Assembly (NCBI RefSeq): GCF_000970205.1
Contig: NZ_CP009512.1
Span: 1,798,001 to 1,862,000, forward strand
Length of the DNA: 64,000 nt
Source of the DNA: Methanosarcina mazei S-6
Lineage (GTDB): Archaea; Halobacteriota; Methanosarcinia; Methanosarcinales; Methanosarcinaceae
Direction of reading: 5' to 3'
Position numbers and translations under genes: made by a program
Notes under the pieces: generated by a model
Told to the model about the DNA's origin: nothing
The model's input: the letters and a program-made list of their open reading frames with translations, nothing else
Databases searched by the model: none
Shown here: positions 8,195-18,051 of the stretch, in pieces
How positions within the stretch are numbered: the first letter of the stretch is position 1
Layout: the number at the start of each line of letters is the position of its first letter

Positions 8195-9043
8195 ATGGAA
8201 ATTTATTATTTTTCTGGAACCGGCAATTCTCTATATGTAGCAAAGGAATTACAAAATAGAGTTCCAGAAACAGATCTGATCCCTGTTGTAAGCCTTCTGG
8301 AGAAAGACATTATAGAAACAAACGCAGAAACAGTAGGTTTCGTCTTCCCTATCCATAGAATGACAATCCCCATTCCTGTAAAGAAGTTCCTTAAGAAACT
8401 GAATCTAAAATCAGCCAGCTATATATTTGCAGTAGCTACAAGGGCGGGAACTCAGCACGTAGCTTTTGTTGAGATAGATAATATTCTGAAAAAACAGGGC
8501 AAAATTCTGAACTCATGTTTTTCTATAAACATGGCCTGTAATGATCCGAGAGATAAAGACTGGCACCCGGTAACAAAAGAGATGATTGAAAATCTTGAAT
8601 CCGGGGTCCGGATCAGACTGAATTCAATCCGGAAAATAATCGTGAATAAAGAAAACAGCCGGGAAGAATACTCTGAGCTCACTCCTGCCGGTTACTTACT
8701 GGAACACTCTCTTCGTTTAGGACTGGCTTATTCTGAACACAGGGGCACAGAAGATTATTTTTATTCAGATTCAAAATGTACGGGCTGCGGCATATGTGAA
8801 AAGGTTTGCTTATCCGGAAAAATAAAAATAATTGATAAAAAACCTGTATGGCAGAGAGGCATCAATTGTTACATCTGCTATGCCTGTCTTAATTATTGCC
8901 CTGTACACTCCATTCAAATCAAATCCAGAATCTACCTGAAATCGTATACCGAAGAAAATGAAAGGTACTGTCACCCATATGCAACGGCAGATGATATTGC
9001 AGCACAAAAAAGTAACTCGTATAAACAGGGCGAAATGGCTTGA
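8195..9043 (+). CDS. EFR1-type flavodoxin/ferredoxin fusion protein
   Basis: A 282-residue protein. The N-terminus (EIYYFSGTGNSLYVAKEL) is a flavodoxin-like FMN-binding loop of the EFR1 family. Two 4Fe-4S motifs follow near the C-terminus, CTGCGICEKVC (about residues 196-206) and CYICYACLNYCP (about 228-239). Such proteins transfer electrons between ferredoxin-level donors and unknown partners in anaerobes. It has its own spacer on both sides and faces hcp convergently, with a shared terminator hairpin at 9068-9104. A purine-rich stretch (AAAGGAG, GGAAGAG) precedes the ATG. Confidence 0.85.
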   Translation: MEIYYFSGTGNSLYVAKELQNRVPETDLIPVVSLLEKDIIETNAETVGFVFPIHRMTIPIPVKKFLKKLNLKSASYIFAVATRAGTQHVAFVEIDNILKKQGKILNSCFSINMACNDPRDKDWHPVTKEMIENLESGVRIRLNSIRKIIVNKENSREEYSELTPAGYLLEHSLRLGLAYSEHRGTEDYFYSDSKCTGCGICEKVCLSGKIKIIDKKPVWQRGINCYICYACLNYCPVHSIQIKSRIYLKSYTEENERYCHPYATADDIAAQKSNSYKQGEMA

Positions 9044-9067
9044 TGTTGTCACTTAAAAAAGAAAATT

Positions 9068-9104
9068 AAGTAAGATGCCGGCTTTAAGAAGCATCTTACT
9101 TTTC
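9068..9104. terminator. Bidirectional terminator-like hairpin
   Basis: AAGTAAGATGC (9068-9078) and GCATCTTACTT (9091-9101) form a perfect 11-bp stem followed by T residues on the plus strand, between the convergent EFR1-type gene and hcp. Confidence 0.7.
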
Positions 9105-9193
9105 CGGATAACTTCCGGGCGGTGTGCGTTTTAACTGGATTTTTCTTTAAATTTGATCTATCGGTCTCAAACTTCAGGAATGCTTTTACCCGC

Positions 9194-10816
9194 TCAACCC
9201 AGCAGGACTTTCATATCTTCTTCTACAGTTGTGTTGGGTCTGATATTGAAGTTATCAACCAGTACCTTGAGAACATTCGGAGAGACAAAAGCCGGAAGGG
9301 TCGGGCCGAGGACTATGTTTTTCACTCCGAGGCTCAGAAGGGCGAGCAGGACAAGTACGGCTTTCTGCTCATACCAGGCAATGTTGTAAGAGATAGGAAG
9401 GTCATTTATGTCCTCAAGCCCGAAGGCTTCTGCAAGCTTCTGGGCTATTACCACAAGCGAGTAACAGTCGTTGCACTGCCCGGCGTCGAGAACTCTCGGA
9501 ATTCCTCCGATGTCGCCCAGGTCGAGCTTGTTGTAGCGGTATTTTGCACAGCCTGCGGTCAGGATTACTGTGTTTTCTGGAAGGGCTTTTGCAAACTCGG
9601 TGTAATATGCCCTTTCCTTGTGCCTTCCGTCACAGCCTGCCATGACCATGAACCTGCTGATTTTTCCTGTTTTTACGGCATCTATGATCTTATCCGCAAC
9701 CGATAAGGCTGCTTCATGTGCAAAGCCTCCCATGATTGTCCCGCTTTCCAGTTGTTCAGGGGGCTTGCTCATTTTTGCCTGTTCTATAAGGGAGGTGAAA
9801 TCTTTTGTTCCGTCTTCTTTTTCGTGGATATGTGGAAGCCCTTCAAAGCCCACAACCCCGGTCGTGTAGATCCTGTTTCTGTATGACTCTCTTGGCGGGA
9901 TTATGCAATTTGTGGTCATGAGGACTGGGCCGTTAAACTTTTCAAACTCCTCATTCTGTCTCCACCAGGCGTTACCATAGTTGCCCGCAAAATTGTCGTA
10001 CTTCTTAAAGGCAGGATATGAGTTTGCGGGAAGCATCTCTCCGTGAGTGTAGACATCGATTCCTGTTCCCTTTGTCTGCTCAAGGAGCTGTTCAAGGTCC
10101 AGAAGGTCATGCCCGCTGATGAGGATTCCCGGATTTCCCCTTACGCCAATATTGACTGCAGTCGGCTCGGGGCTACCATAGGTCTCGGTGTTTGCCTTAT
10201 CAAGCAGTGCAAGTACTGATACGCCTTTTTGCCCGCATTCAAGAACAAGGCCGATAAGGTCATCCACACCTATGGTGTCGTCTGTTGTGGCAACCAGCCC
10301 TTTTTCAATGAATTTAAAGATCTCTTCGTCTTTATACCCGAGGATATAGGCGTGGTGTGCATATGCAGCCATTCCCTTCATTCCATATGTCAGCAATTCT
10401 CTAAGAGACCGGACATCTTCGTTTTGCGTGGAGTGGACAGCGACATCCATCCCTGTTATGTTTTCGGGGGTGACCTTTGCCACATCAGGGAGGTCTTCTT
10501 CGGCAGGCAGAGTTCCGGCTGGCAGTTTTGCCTTAATGGAGTCACGGATCTCAAACCCTTTCTTTATATAGGATTCAATTGCCTGTTTGTCAAAGTTAGT
10601 GTTCGTAAGAGTTGCAAAGAAAGCGTCAAGTACAATTTTGTCGGCTGTTTCCTCATTAAGGCCCAGTTCTCTTGCCTTCAGGTTATAATAAGAGACGCTT
10701 TTAAGGACGTATAAAAGCCTGTCCTGCAGGTCTGCAACTTCCCCTTTTTTGCCGCATACGCCGTTTTTAGTACACCCTATTACGTTAAGCGCTTCCTGAC
10801 ATTGATTACAGAACAT
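9194..10816 (-). CDS. hcp: Hydroxylamine reductase / hybrid cluster protein
   Basis: A 540-residue protein with the N-terminal cluster motif C3-X2-C6-X8-C15-X5-C21 ([21 protein letters not shown]) and hybrid-cluster ligands in [29 protein letters not shown] and [11 protein letters not shown]. The length and Cys spacing fit the full-length [4Fe-4S] class rather than the enterobacterial CX11C type. Hcp reduces hydroxylamine in vitro and is tied to NO and nitrosative or oxidative stress in the cytosol. The ATG at 10816 is preceded by AGGTGAAAT. Four 35-bp repeats containing TATA-like sequences lie directly upstream. No hcr reductase gene is adjacent. Confidence 0.95.
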   Translation of the reverse strand: MFCNQCQEALNVIGCTKNGVCGKKGEVADLQDRLLYVLKSVSYYNLKARELGLNEETADKIVLDAFFATLTNTNFDKQAIESYIKKGFEIRDSIKAKLPAGTLPAEEDLPDVAKVTPENITGMDVAVHSTQNEDVRSLRELLTYGMKGMAAYAHHAYILGYKDEEIFKFIEKGLVATTDDTIGVDDLIGLVLECGQKGVSVLALLDKANTETYGSPEPTAVNIGVRGNPGILISGHDLLDLEQLLEQTKGTGIDVYTHGEMLPANSYPAFKKYDNFAGNYGNAWWRQNEEFEKFNGPVLMTTNCIIPPRESYRNRIYTTGVVGFEGLPHIHEKEDGTKDFTSLIEQAKMSKPPEQLESGTIMGGFAHEAALSVADKIIDAVKTGKISRFMVMAGCDGRHKERAYYTEFAKALPENTVILTAGCAKYRYNKLDLGDIGGIPRVLDAGQCNDCYSLVVIAQKLAEAFGLEDINDLPISYNIAWYEQKAVLVLLALLSLGVKNIVLGPTLPAFVSPNVLKVLVDNFNIRPNTTVEEDMKVLLG

Positions 10817-10885
10817 AAAATTTCACCTCATATATGTTTAAACTATTAGCTTCCAGCTTTCCCTTTATTCAATTTTTTTCTGCAG

Positions 10886-11025
10886 TTTTTATACCTTTTA
10901 TTGTTCTTAAGAAAGATATCTTTTTATACCTTTTATTGTTCTTAAGAAAGATATCTTTTTATACCTTTTATTGTTCTTAAGAAAGATATCTTTTTATGCC
11001 TTTTATTTTTCTTAAGAAAGATATC
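10886..11025 (-). repeat. Four tandem 35-bp repeats upstream of hcp
   Basis: Copies at 10886-10920, 10921-10955, 10956-10990 and 10991-11025; the first three are identical and the fourth has two changes. Each contains two palindromes, TTCTTAAGAA and AAGATATCTT, and on the minus strand a TATA-like AAAAGGTATAAAAA. The copy nearest the gene would place a transcription start about 50 bases before the hcp ATG. The array could be multiplied promoter or regulator sites. Confidence 0.9.
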
Positions 11026-11299
11026 TTTTTAATACCGCTATCATTAAGATACTCTTTTCTATGTGATTGTAAATCATATATAGCAGACAGTTTCGAAATA
11101 GGTATCAGTATCGAAGCCTATACTAACTAAGAACATATCAGGAGCCTGAAGATAGATAAAACCGCTGAATAGAAAATGCAGGAAGTTTGGGGAGTTCAGA
11201 GACGGGCTTTTTCTTGCACTGTTATTTTTCTGGTACAGGATTACTATTTTTGATGAAATACAGAGAATAGTTTTAAACTTCAGATTTTAACGTTAACTT

Positions 11300-11376
11300 A
11301 TTGTCAACGAAAAGGTTTATTACTGAGTAAACGCTCTTTACCGCTGCCATTTTGGAATTATTTGAAGGTTGACAAT
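11300..11376. promoter_or_regulatory. Inverted 9-bp pair upstream of ppcA
   Basis: ATTGTCAAC (11300-11308) and its inverse GTTGACAAT (11368-11376) lie 100 to 175 bp before the PEP carboxylase start. They may be half sites of an operator; a chance pair is possible in this AT-rich spacer. No other feature is seen in 11026-11473. Confidence 0.3.
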
Positions 11377-11473
11377 ATAGCAGAACTGACAATTAATATG
11401 TCAGCCGATAAAAAGAATTGAAAAATGAAGAAATTTAGAAGTTGCCCCTGTCAGGCAGCGAGGGTACAGTTTC

Positions 11474-13054
11474 ATGAGCAAAAAAGCAACCTATCCGAAA
11501 GTAATGTGCACGCAGCACCCGGACTCTGCATCAAAATATATCTCCACGCAGGAAGAACCCGGTGAAGCCATTGAAGCTGCGGTGGTATTCGGCTGTGACG
11601 AATATATGCCGGATTATGAAGGGAAGGCAACTCCTTACCACCAGAACGTCCAGATAGTATCCAGATTCATAGAAGAAACGGACCTTATACCCGGAAAAGA
11701 CATTTTCATTACTCCGCGTGCTCCGAGCGCAGCTCAGGAAAACCGGTTCAGGCAGCTTATGGTCATGATGTCCATTGCCGAAGCCAACCACGGAGCCCTT
11801 GAATATTCGGATGTGCAGGCAATTAACGAATTTGTTCACCCAATGACAGGCACGGTAGGGGAAATTCTTGACGCTCAGCAGCACATGGTAGATGTGGGCG
11901 AACTTGCAAAAAAAGAATTCGGTGTTGCAATGGAGGTCCCACGTATAATTCCCCTGATAGAGGATGCTCCTGCCCTGCTTCATGCAAAAGAACTTGCAGA
12001 AAACACACTCCTTTCCTGGGAAAAACGGTTTGGAGCTGCACCGGAAAAATTCAGGGTATTCCTGGGCAAATCCGATTCTGCCCTCTCTTTCGGGCACGTG
12101 GCAAGTACGCTCTCATGCAAATACGCCATAAGCGGGATTTCCGAAATGGACTTAGAACTTGACACCAGCACAGGCATCATATTCGGAGCAGGGACTCTGC
12201 CTTTTAGAGGGCACCTGAGCCTGAAAAATGCTGAAAACTTTTTCAGGGAATATCGGGGCATAGGGACAATCACCCTCCAGTCAGCTCTCAGGTACAGCCA
12301 CGATAAAGGAGAAGCTGAAGCCCTGGTACGCCTTGCAGAAGAGAGGCTTCCGGAATCTCCAGAAATCTATTCCGGCGAAGAAAAAGAAGAGATTGTAAAC
12401 CTTATAGGAATTTTCGGGGCAAGGTATAACCGCATTATCCGTGAAATGTCCTGCACCATAAACCAGCTTGCAGGCCTCCTACCTCAGCAGCGGGACCGCC
12501 TTATGCATAAAGGGACAGGAGGTTATTCGAGGAATGTTCCCGATATTTCAGGCCTGGTATGCCTCTGCCGGAAGGATGTCGGAAAAGAGCTCAGCGCGAG
12601 TATGCCTGCAGAAGACCTGAACCTTCCACGGGCTATTAAGTTCACAGGTGCGCTTTATTCTATAGGCCTGCCTCCGGAGTTTATAGGCACGGGCACAGCC
12701 CTTGAAGAAGCCAGGGAAAAGCTGGGAGAAGAATCCTGTGAAAGGCTGCTTAAGAAATATTTCCCTTCCCTTGCCAGTGACCTGAGCTTTGCATCCGGCT
12801 ACCTGGACCTCAATGTAGCTTCCCGCTTCCTTCCAGAAGCCTGCCTGAAAGAAATCCGCAAAGACGTTGAGGTCTTGCGCGACACTTTCAGCCTTAAAGT
12901 CCAGCCAGAACCCTCGTACCGCATCCTGCTCGAAATGATGCAGCCAGACCTTTTGCAGGCAGGAACGAAAGGAAACTGCATGGATGAAGAAGTCTCGCAG
13001 CTTGTATGTTCAACTCTCACCAAAATGGGAAAAATCAGAAAGGCTCTGGGTTAA
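11474..13054 (+). CDS. ppcA: Phosphoenolpyruvate carboxylase, archaeal type
   Basis: A 526-residue enzyme of the short archaeal PEPC family (about 500 residues, against about 900 in bacterial PEPC). It begins KKATYPKVMCTQHPDSASKY, the usual PpcA start, and contains conserved FLGKSDSALSFG, GAGTLPFRGH and the C-terminal KGTGGYSRN and QGNC-like KGNCMDEEV segments. It carboxylates PEP with bicarbonate to oxaloacetate in the cytosol and so feeds the partial oxidative or reductive TCA reactions and aspartate and glutamate synthesis. It is monocistronic, with a long upstream spacer. The ATG at 11474 follows GAGGGT at 11460. Confidence 0.97.
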   Translation: MSKKATYPKVMCTQHPDSASKYISTQEEPGEAIEAAVVFGCDEYMPDYEGKATPYHQNVQIVSRFIEETDLIPGKDIFITPRAPSAAQENRFRQLMVMMSIAEANHGALEYSDVQAINEFVHPMTGTVGEILDAQQHMVDVGELAKKEFGVAMEVPRIIPLIEDAPALLHAKELAENTLLSWEKRFGAAPEKFRVFLGKSDSALSFGHVASTLSCKYAISGISEMDLELDTSTGIIFGAGTLPFRGHLSLKNAENFFREYRGIGTITLQSALRYSHDKGEAEALVRLAEERLPESPEIYSGEEKEEIVNLIGIFGARYNRIIREMSCTINQLAGLLPQQRDRLMHKGTGGYSRNVPDISGLVCLCRKDVGKELSASMPAEDLNLPRAIKFTGALYSIGLPPEFIGTGTALEEAREKLGEESCERLLKKYFPSLASDLSFASGYLDLNVASRFLPEACLKEIRKDVEVLRDTFSLKVQPEPSYRILLEMMQPDLLQAGTKGNCMDEEVSQLVCSTLTKMGKIRKALG

Positions 13055-13488
13055 GGATAAAAATTCCCTAACCTCCTGAACCTTTTTGAATCAATATATT
13101 ATAGAAGCCCCAGCCAGCTTGTCTGACAGCCCTTCATAAAAATTAGAAAATAGTTGAAGGGATGAGCATAAAATACTTGAAATAGATAGGGCATTAGATC
13201 ACTGTTTGTCCATTATCTTCTTTTTGCTTTTTGGTAAAGGCCACTCTCCTGCGTCGAGCGGGACAAAAAAGCATGAAAAAGTCTTTACTGGAAGATTCAT
13301 ATTTTTAGCAAAAAATCACTCATTTTTATTACTATTTCCAGAATATGCCTCGCAGAGACGGCTTTATAAAGTAAATTATTGAGAGTAATCAAATTCAGGC
13401 GATCTTGAGAAAATAGTCAACCGTGTTATAAACACATATAAATTTATGATAATTTGTAAGTTTATCTGCTTTTTAGTAATTAATTTAT
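13055..13488. other. Spacer with no recognised feature
   Basis: About 430 bp between ppcA and the IS66-type element. No gene, strong hairpin or repeat array was found. The last 8 bases (13481-13488, TAATTTAT) are the left target duplication of the element. Confidence 0.5.
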
Positions 13489-13582
13489 GTAACTATTCAG
13501 GTAGAGCCTTTGAAAGGCTACAATTTTTCCTCTTTTCGAGGAAAAATTGCATATAAATTGAATCCTATTTCCTTTCGTTATT

Positions 13583-15040
13583 ATGCTTACACGTGAAGAG
13601 ATTCTTATCATTTATGACGCTGGTCCTGAAGCTGTAATTTCTGTAATCCAGAGGCTTGAGACTATCATAGAAGAACAATCTATTCGTATTGCTGAACTCG
13701 AAGAACGTGTAAAGGTATTAGAATCTCGTTTAAACCAAAACAGTCGTAACAGCAGTCGCCCTCCTTCTACTGATTTTTTTATCAAGGAGAAACCTAACCC
13801 CAAGAGTCTCCGTAAAAAGAGTGGCAAAAAACCTGGAGGTCAAGATGGTCATCCAGGAACAACTCTTGAAATGGTTGATCATCCTGAGTAGGTAATAGAA
13901 CATTCTTTGAGTTGCTGCAAAGAATGTGGCCATACTCTTGAGAATGTTGAAGTTGAAGCCTATGAGAAAAGACAGGTCTTTGATATTCCTCCTGTAAATC
14001 TGATTGTTACAGAACACAAAAGTCAGATAAAGACCTGCCCTTACTGTGGAAAAATAAATAAAGCTGTTTTTCCTGAATCAGTTAAATATCCAGTTCAGTA
14101 TGGTCCAAATATTTTAGCTTCAGCTATTTACTGTAAAAATCACCATTTTATCCCCTATGAAAGAATTTCCGAATTTTTTGAGGACATAATGGGAATAAAA
14201 ATCTGTCCTGCTACGATAATTAGAGCAGAAAGAGAATGTTTCCAGAATTTAGAGGAATTTGAAAACGTTATTAGAGAGAAGTTATTAGCCTCGCCTGTAA
14301 TCAATTTTGATGAAACTGGTATGAAGATTGAAGGAAAAAGACACTGGCTTCATGTAGCTTCTAATGAGAAATACACCTGTTATTTACCTCACTCAAAAAG
14401 AGGAGCAGAAGCAATAGACGCTATGGGTATTCTTCCGGAGTTTAAGGGAGTAGCAGTTCACGACGGATGGAAACCTTACAACGTTTATGACTGTGATCAT
14501 GCTCTCTGTAATGCTCATTTACAGAGAGAACTTACTGGAATTGAAGAGAACTATAAACAGCAGTGGGCTAAAGAAATGAATGAATTGCTCACTGAGATGA
14601 AAAAGTATACCGACGAATGCAAGGATCAAGTCAAAGAACTGGATTTTGAGCAAATTAAAGCATTGGAAGAAAGGTTCGATGCTATCATAATTAAAGGAAT
14701 TGAAGAAAATCCACAATCTCTAAATCCTGAAAAGAAAGGAAAACGTGGAAAAAATCCAAAAACAAAAGCAAGGAATCTGCTAGATAGGTTTATAGAACAC
14801 AAAGAAAATATTCTGAGATTCCTGACAGATTTGAAAGTTCCGTTTGAGAATAATCAAGCAGAAAGAGATATCAGGATGATGAAATTACAGCAGAAAATAT
14901 CAGGAACTTTCAGAACTATACAAGGAGCGGAAGCTTTCTGCAGAATTAGAGCTTACATCTCTACAATTAGAAAGAACGGATTACCTGTTTTGGAGGGTAT
15001 TATAGCGGCGCTCAAGAGAGCGCCGTTAACTATACCCTGA
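13583..15040 (+). CDS. tnp: IS66-family transposase with in-frame UAG (probable pyrrolysine)
   Basis: The reading frame is 486 codons if TAG at 13889-13891 (codon 103) is read as pyrrolysine, giving 485 residues. Before it lie a coiled start and the IS66 segment SRPPSTDFFIKEKPNPKSL. After it, in the same frame, come the zinc-binding domain (CCKECG and CPYCGK), a DDE catalytic core (NFDETGMKIEG, AVHDGWKPYN, NNQAERDIRMMK) and the end at a TGA. Conventional calling splits it into 102 and 377 residue pieces; neither alone has both the N-terminal DNA-binding part and the catalytic core. The second copy at 27493 has UAG at the same aligned codon. Confidence 0.9.
13900..13927 (+). promoter_or_regulatory. 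Stem-loop 8 bases after the UAG codon (copy A)
   Basis: ACATTCTTT (13900-13908) and AAAGAATGT (13919-13927) form a perfect 9-bp stem with a 10-base loop. It lies where PYLIS elements have been proposed in Methanosarcina genes. It also encodes His-Ser-Leu and the Cys-Lys-Glu-Cys zinc motif, so part of its conservation is coding. Confidence 0.5.
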
Positions 15041-15262
15041 ATAGTTACTAATTTATTTTTTATCAACAAGATTATAGCTAAAATTTAGAGTAAACACTGC
15101 AGCAGCATGGTATATGAAGCTTGTAGGTCTCATTGAATCATAGAGCACATAGAACATTGTATTTTTTTATAATATTTTCCAAATAAACTTACACAATGGT
15201 GCAAAGAAAAAATAATGCTCTGAACCTCAATACTTTCTCATAAACCTCATTTTTTATGCAAA

Positions 15263-16034
15263 TCAGGTTCTTTTATTAGTGGCTGCCTTCTGTAAAACGG
15301 GCACAAAGTGGAAGCATTCGCCGGGAGCTGTGCTGGGATCTACATGAATATTAGTACCTGAAATATGTGGCAAACTCTTCAGAAGCTTTTCTCTTGTTCT
15401 ATTGGCAATTTCGTGCCCTTCTTCAACTGAAAGCGAAGGCGAAACAGAAATGTTGATCTCTGCATGAAGCCTATGCCCTATCCAGCGAACTCTGAGATCC
15501 GTGACTTCGCAAACCCCATCGACGCTTTCAGCAATACTTTTTACTTTATCGATGGTCTCAGGCTCAACACCATCAAGAAGACGAATAAATACAGGCTTAC
15601 TTGTATCAATAACTATTTTCAGAATAGCAACTATAATCAGCAGACCAATAAGGGGATCAATTATTGGATATCCTAACCATACTCCTATTGCTCCTATAAG
15701 TACTGCAAGACTGGTCAAGCCATCAAAAAAACTATTGCAAGGGGAATTGCAGTTGCAGAGTCCCCAAAATTATGAATTGTGTCCGCAAGAAGGGCAACAC
15801 TTCCAGACATAAAAACAATGATAAATTGCAGAATCGCTGTTACCATCATTCCTATAAATGACCATTTAAGAACTCGGAGACCTTTACTCGTAGCAAGTGT
15901 AGAGGGATCTACCTTTCCATGAGTATTGCTGTGCCCGTGAAAATGAGAGAGAAACCCATGTTTATGATTTTGCTCATGAGATCCTCATAAGTATTATTCT
16001 CATTTAATTGATTGTTGGTATTCTCACTGTTCAT
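15263..16034 (-). pseudogene. Cation diffusion facilitator (zinc/metal efflux), degenerate
   Basis: The C-terminal part (15263-15718) reads TSLAVLIGAIGVWLGYPIID and continues through the cytosolic CDF domain to the end. Upstream, another frame encodes a His-rich start (HEQNHKHGFLSHFHGH) and the first membrane segments (SGSVALLADTIHNFGDSATA), then stops at LMA. The sequence between that point and DGLTSLAVL, which should hold several membrane segments, is missing, so there is an internal deletion of roughly 200 to 300 bp. The apparent ATG at 16034 is in a third frame and needs a shift to join the His-rich part. It cannot make a working transporter. Confidence 0.85.
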
Positions 16035-16238
16035 TTTTTTGCCAAATTTAATTTAGTTTTTAAGCCCAAGTTTGGTGAATATTTTATAAATAAATATTTA
16101 TAAATATAATCTCATTTCTTATTTTTTTCATCATAAGTTTTTTTAAAGAATTAATACAGATAGAAAGTTTCTCATAATGCATTTATTCCAAATTTAAGGC
16201 AAATGTAGTAAGTATAGAAGAATCTACTTTTCCGTAAG

Positions 16239-17159
16239 TCACGTTGTAAAAAACACCACCACGGGAATCGTCACTATACTTACAGCCAGCGTTGCAGCCG
16301 TTATCCCAGCGGCGTAGGCACCTTCGTGTCCGTATAGCTTTGCGATCATTGGCACGACCGTCATCGTCGGCAGGGACATCAGGATGATCATGGACCAGAT
16401 CATGTTATTCGGCAGACCCGTCATCAACAGGAGCTTGCCCAAAAGGATCGGCAAAATGATCATTTTAACAACAATGCCGAAATACAGATCTTTTGTTTTG
16501 AATGCGGTCTTCCAGTCGGAGTAGAAGATCAAAGCGCCCAGATAGATCATGGCCATAGCACCTACCGCGTTTTTGATCGTCTGAAGTGTATCATCAATGA
16601 CTGTCGGCAGCTTTGCACCGATCATAATGAAGATGAGTGCCAAAGCAATTGCAACGATGTTGGGGTTCACAAAGCTCTTTAATGTTATTTTCGCTTTTTT
16701 ATCGGATGCAGTTGCAAGATACACCCCATAAGTCCAGAACAGGAGTTGATCAACAATACTGAACAACGCTAGATACAAAATGCCGTCCTTCGGAAATAGA
16801 GCTATAAGCAGCGGTACACCGACAAATCCGGTGTTTCCGAAAATGAACGCAAACTGAAAAACCTTTGCTTTGTCGCCGGCCGGGCGAAGCCCTTTTGCTA
16901 TAATCCAGGTAACGGCTGAAATGACCACATAAAACAGAGCCGCAAGACCGATCATTGCGGCATTCTCCCAGACCATCTGCCTTGTCGTTCCGGCATAGGT
17001 CATATAAAAGATCAGCACAGGCAGAAAGATCTTTGAAACCAGTTTGGCAAGATCCGGTAGATAATTTTCCTGGATAACACCCTGCTTAGCCGCCACATTT
17101 CCGACTAGAAGAATACTGAAGAAAAGGATCATCTGATGAACGACGATTGAAAACAACAT
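16239..17159 (-). CDS. AEC (auxin efflux carrier) family transporter
   Basis: A 306-residue membrane protein with about ten hydrophobic segments in two five-helix halves. The family pattern is visible in LFFSILLVGNVAAKQGV and FIFGNTGFVGVPLLIALF. AEC proteins are secondary transporters of organic anions or similar small molecules; the substrate is unknown. The frame opens at 17213, but ATG 17159 has an excellent ribosome site (AAAGGAG, 8 bases upstream) and gives the usual start. The ArsR-type gene lies upstream on the same strand with operator-like repeats between them. It resembles carriers of anaerobic bacteria, which suggests transfer. Confidence 0.85.
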   Translation of the reverse strand: MLFSIVVHQMILFFSILLVGNVAAKQGVIQENYLPDLAKLVSKIFLPVLIFYMTYAGTTRQMVWENAAMIGLAALFYVVISAVTWIIAKGLRPAGDKAKVFQFAFIFGNTGFVGVPLLIALFPKDGILYLALFSIVDQLLFWTYGVYLATASDKKAKITLKSFVNPNIVAIALALIFIMIGAKLPTVIDDTLQTIKNAVGAMAMIYLGALIFYSDWKTAFKTKDLYFGIVVKMIILPILLGKLLLMTGLPNNMIWSMIILMSLPTMTVVPMIAKLYGHEGAYAAGITAATLAVSIVTIPVVVFFTT

Positions 17160-17282
17160 CTTGTAAATCTCCTTTTTGTTAATCTTGAAAGCGCGATAGG
17201 AATGCTGAGCCACACACGAGCCTGCGATATTTACGGATCAGTTCATATAATTATAGTTCCATTCTCTATAAGATTATAGGCA

Positions 17283-17339
17283 AATACTTATAGTCAAGAC
17301 ATTATATATTCATTAACACTCGAATACTTATAATCAAGA
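17283..17339 (-). promoter_or_regulatory. Two direct repeats, possible ArsR sites, before the AEC gene
   Basis: AATACTTATAGTCAAGA (17283-17299) and AATACTTATAATCAAGA (17323-17339) differ at one base and start 40 bp apart. Their core ATACTTAT recurs inverted at 17783-17790 upstream of the ArsR gene. Shared sites before both genes suggest common control by this regulator. Confidence 0.45.
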
Positions 17340-17351
17340 AGCAATATCCGC

Positions 17352-17765
<414 letters not shown>

Positions 17766-18002
17766 AAATTTACCTCTCAATTATAAGTATATAAGCATTC
17801 ACTTATACATATCAGTCAGGTATTACAAATATTTTTCTTATTTATCCTTGAGATAGTTGTGCTGCAACTAGCAAACAGGTTTCTTTTTTCGGGTTCTTAG
17901 TAAAGAAAGTTATTCCTCAATCCTTACAGGCTTTTTCTATCAGGGATTTCTCTCGTTTCCCTGTTGTTGAACGAGCGAAGCGAGTGAAATAGACTTCGTG
18001 CT

Positions 18003-18044
18003 GTTGCACTTGCAGTGCAACTCCCAGGAAATCTCCGATTTCCT
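18003..18044. other. Two adjacent perfect palindromes downstream of the U32 gene
   Basis: GTTGCACT-TGC-AGTGCAAC (18003-18021) and AGGAAATC-TCC-GATTTCCT (18026-18044) are each perfect 8-bp stems with 3-base loops, separated by 4 bases. CGAGCGAAGCGAG, also partly palindromic, lies just before. Downstream of the U32 peptidase they could act in termination or RNA processing. The rest of 17781-18118 holds the ArsR promoter and a tandem array. Confidence 0.6.
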
Positions 18045-18051
18045 GTGATCC

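Larger units (their letters stand above)
13489..15048 (+). mobile_element. IS66-family insertion sequence, copy A
   Basis: A 1560-bp element with terminal inverted repeats GTAACTATTCAGG (13489-13501) and CCTGAATAGTTAC (15036-15048), flanked by a perfect 8-bp direct repeat TAATTTAT (13481-13488 and 15049-15056), the target duplication size of IS66. The leader contains a perfect 12-bp hairpin, CAATTTTTCCTC (13521-13532) with GAGGAAAAATTG (13538-13549). A GC hairpin (GGCGCTC/GAGCGCC near 15006-15024) overlaps the 3' end of the gene. One transposase gene with an in-frame UAG fills the element. No orfA or orfB of the classical IS66 is present. Confidence 0.95.

Noticed and set aside
9122-9706. Plus-strand 194-codon frame opposite hcp
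   Set aside because: It lies antisense within the hcp coding region and has no independent support.
10886-11025. CRISPR array
   Set aside because: The 35-bp units are directly adjacent without unique spacers; the same holds for all other arrays in the window. No cas genes are seen.
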